Under the pieces are notes generated by a model. It was not told where the DNA came from, made no database searches, and was given only the letters and a program-made list of their open reading frames with translations. A program made the translations under genes and the position numbers. This document shows, piece after piece, positions 7,755-9,226 of a stretch of DNA of 9,226 bases (its first letter is position 1; each line of letters opens with the position of its first letter). The DNA comes from Opitutaceae bacterium (GTDB lineage: Bacteria; Verrucomicrobiota; Verrucomicrobiia; Opitutales; Opitutaceae), in contig RGAX01000103.1 of NCBI GenBank assembly GCA_009919985.1, forward strand, positions 1-9,226, in the 5' to 3' direction.

Positions 7755-8062
7755 GTGTGAATCTGACGCGAACCGTATCACGGTCCGGTCAAAGGTTGAG
7801 CTAACTTGCTGTAATTTATGCGGAAACAAAATTCAGCGATTTGACCGATCTCGATCATGGTTCGCGTCAGCACTTTTTTCGCGCCACGAAATTCGAGAAA
7901 ATCGCACGCAATTCCATTCACCGGTCAAATCTTTGGAGCCCGCCGCGCGCAGGGAACGGCGTCGTTCGAGCAGTTGGATTGAGCGCTGATCGGGCTGATG
8001 CCGGCGCAGGAATTATCGCGCCTTTTCTTGACCCCACGGAAGCGCGCTCAATACGTCGGGCT
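7755..8062. other. Intergenic region after tRNA-Gln with inverted and direct repeats
   Basis: I see no credible gene here. A frame open from a TTG at 7841 runs into the downstream metallopeptidase, but its first 74 residues have no recognisable protein character. The region holds an inverted repeat (7763-7793 with 7840-7870), three copies of an 8-mer CGGTCAAA or its complement (7786-7793, 7840-7847, 7922-7929), and a 10-mer TCATGGTTCG at 7855-7864 that is also found in the T arm of the adjacent tRNA (7726-7735). It may be a regulatory region, a remnant of an integrated element or decayed sequence; the sequence alone does not decide. Confidence 0.5.
7763..7870. repeat. Imperfect inverted repeat just after tRNA-Gln
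   Basis: The outer arms CTGACGCGAACC (7763-7774) and GGTTCGCGTCAG (7859-7870) are exact 12-nt reverse complements. Inside them, CGGTCAAA (7786-7793) and TTTGACCG (7840-7847) are exact 8-nt reverse complements at matching distance. The 11 positions between the outer and inner arms are mostly mismatched. The central loop is 46 nt (7794-7839). The symmetric spacing of both arm segments suggests one 31+46+31 nt palindromic unit, not two unrelated matches. Confidence 0.7.
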
Positions 8063-9064
8063 ATGCGAGTGGAATTCAATGCAACGGCTCCTTCTTCGGA
8101 AGAAGACTGCCAGAGACTTCTCGCCATGACCGCGCGGGCCATGGAGGAAATGGGCCTGCCGTTTGAAAGCGTGGAAGAGGTCGTCGTCGCGACGCCCGAT
8201 ACGTTTGGCAACATTGTTGCCCGGTTCGACAAATCACGACGCTACACCAACAGCCGCGGTCTCGTCGCGGCCGGCAAGATGTTCACGCACCGGCCGGCCG
8301 ACAAAAGGATGACGCATTCCATCCTGCTGCAATATTCGGTCGTGGACGGTTTCTTCAAAAGCCCGTTGGCGCATGGGAAGAACTATCACGACTGGCCGGA
8401 GGAAGACCAACGGAACCTGTATGTGCTTTATCATGAACTCGGCCATTGTCTCGACCATGAACGGCGGGCGGAGGACAAGGACGACGGGACATTTCGGACC
8501 GAAACCGGAGAGCGCGCGATTGATTCCACTCTCGCGAGCCTGTGCGCCTACAATCACTCGATGCTGTTGAGCGAATTGGCGGCGTGCGCCCACTCGGGAT
8601 TTGCGTTCACGGACGGCATCGGGGCATTGGACTGCGCGATGAACGACACTTTCGTGCAAACCCACTTGGACGAGGTGCGCCGGCTTACCGTGGAGCAGCC
8701 GGCGGAGCTCGATTTGATCCGTCACGAGGCTTCGGGACTCTTCTGGTTCATTCTGCTCCAGCAGGCGAAACACACCGGGAGCCGGCTGGGGAATGCGGCT
8801 CTGCCGCGGGCCAATCCCGCGCAGTTGTGGAAGATAGCCGCGGCGAGTGAGGCGGTCGCCTCGATCTTGGAACAGGCGGACGCCGCGATAGAAAAAGCGT
8901 GGGCGGGCTACCCGGATTTCACACCGGAGTTCCGTAGTTCCATGTCCGATTTTTTTGTCCGGCTAGGCGAGCACTTCGGCTATCGTTTTACGAAAAATGG
9001 CCGCGACGGGATTTGGTGGGATGCGTGGACGCAACTCCGTGCAGTTTTGCAAGGGCAGGCCTAA
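8063..9064 (+). CDS. Unrecognised protein with HELGH metallopeptidase signature
   Basis: I do not recognise this 333-residue protein. The zinc-binding HExxH motif is clear in VLYHELGHCLDHERR, with H124, E125 and H128. A candidate third ligand, E171, sits 43 residues further in LLSELAACAHSG, a layout resembling gluzincin-type peptidases such as the ImmA/IrrE group, although overall kinship is not shown. Before the motif is a mixed alpha/beta-looking segment (EFNATAPSSEEDCQRLLAM...). After it are long helices rich in Ala, Leu and Glu. There is no signal peptide or membrane segment, so it is probably cytoplasmic. I chose the ATG at 8063 because upstream codons in the same open frame (a TTG at 7841 and another at 7979 are possible starts) encode non-protein-like sequence; no Shine-Dalgarno motif helps. 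The gene stands alone after tRNA-Gln. Its last 53 nt are part of the terminal 86-nt inverted repeat. Substrate and pathway are unknown. Confidence 0.8.
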   Translation: MRVEFNATAPSSEEDCQRLLAMTARAMEEMGLPFESVEEVVVATPDTFGNIVARFDKSRRYTNSRGLVAAGKMFTHRPADKRMTHSILLQYSVVDGFFKSPLAHGKNYHDWPEEDQRNLYVLYHELGHCLDHERRAEDKDDGTFRTETGERAIDSTLASLCAYNHSMLLSELAACAHSGFAFTDGIGALDCAMNDTFVQTHLDEVRRLTVEQPAELDLIRHEASGLFWFILLQQAKHTGSRLGNAALPRANPAQLWKIAAASEAVASILEQADAAIEKAWAGYPDFTPEFRSSMSDFFVRLGEHFGYRFTKNGRDGIWWDAWTQLRAVLQGQA

Positions 9065-9097
9065 GCGTAGAGACAGAAGTCGGCGCTGTTTCGCGCA
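9012..9097 (+). repeat. Left arm of 86-nt perfect inverted repeat
   Basis: This arm covers the last 53 nt of the metallopeptidase gene including its stop codon (9062-9064), plus 33 nt of downstream sequence. Compared base by base, it is the exact reverse complement of 9141-9226. The 43-nt spacer (9098-9140) contains a small hairpin, TGACG (9113-9117) with CGTCA (9123-9127). Confidence 0.98.
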
Positions 9098-9140
9098 GTC
9101 GCAACCCGAGGCTGACGCGTGCCGTCAACAGGCGATCGAT

Positions 9141-9226
9141 TGCGCGAAACAGCGCCGACTTCTGTCTCTACGCTTAGGCCTGCCCTTGCAAAACTGCACG
9201 GAGTTGCGTCCACGCATCCCACCAAA
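9141..9226 (-). repeat. Right arm of 86-nt perfect inverted repeat, reaching the window end
   Basis: This is the exact reverse complement of 9012-9097. Read on the minus strand, positions 9226 to 9174 repeat the last 53 nt of the metallopeptidase gene, including its stop codon at 9176-9174. The match continues to the last base of the window, so the true length of the repeat is unknown. It may be an assembly fold-back or the 3' end of a second, convergent gene copy. Confidence 0.95.

Noticed and set aside
7741..7989. 82-residue plus-strand frame beginning inside the tRNA gene
   Set aside because: It starts within the tRNA T arm and has no protein-like features.
8028..8056. TTGACC at 8028-8033 as a -35 element for the metallopeptidase
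   Set aside because: At 17-nt spacing the -10 position reads ATACGT, a poor match, so I do not annotate a promoter.
7841..8062. N-terminal extension of the metallopeptidase from a TTG codon at 7841
   Set aside because: The 74 added residues look like translated non-coding DNA, the start falls inside an inverted repeat, and no ribosome binding site supports it.
8234..8773. 179-residue minus-strand open frame inside the metallopeptidase gene
   Set aside because: The opposite frame holds the HELGH motif and better protein character, and this frame has no recognised motif.
1..9226. CRISPR array, rRNA or insertion sequence
   Set aside because: No regularly spaced repeats, no rRNA-like sequence and no transposase-like protein were seen on either strand.

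Overview
The window looks like a bacterial chromosomal segment, high in GC (roughly 60% by eye), carrying four protein genes and one tRNA. My best guess for the host is Verrucomicrobiota, perhaps Opitutales. This rests on the overall feel of the GlnD and ValRS sequences, not on any search, so treat it as moderate to low confidence.

Layout. Positions 1-122 are a short intergenic tail. On the minus strand lie a cytoplasmic two-GAF sensor histidine kinase (123-1844) and, 109 nt upstream of it, glnD (1953-4763), the bifunctional PII uridylyltransferase/uridylyl-removing enzyme. A 111-nt divergent gap separates glnD from valS (4875-7607, plus strand), a full-length valyl-tRNA synthetase whose HIGH-like motif has lost its first histidine. 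A tRNA-Gln(UUG) gene with encoded CCA follows at 7681-7754. Next comes a 308-nt stretch with no convincing gene (7755-8062) that carries an inverted repeat and repeated 8-10-mers. The last gene (8063-9064) encodes an unrecognised protein with an HELGH zinc-metallopeptidase signature.

The final 215 nt hold the most striking structure. The last 53 nt of the metallopeptidase gene plus 33 nt after it (9012-9097) are repeated as an exact 86-nt reverse complement at 9141-9226, running to the last base of the window. This is either an assembly fold-back at a palindromic intergenic element, or the start of an inverted second copy of the gene.

How the parts relate. GlnD reads glutamine and sets PII uridylylation. 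The kinase downstream has an NtrB-like transmitter and no membrane segment, so a role in intracellular nitrogen or redox signalling is conceivable but unproven, and no response regulator is visible. valS and the tRNA are housekeeping translation genes. The tRNA 3' side is a typical place for accessory DNA, and the metallopeptidase is the one gene here that could be accessory.
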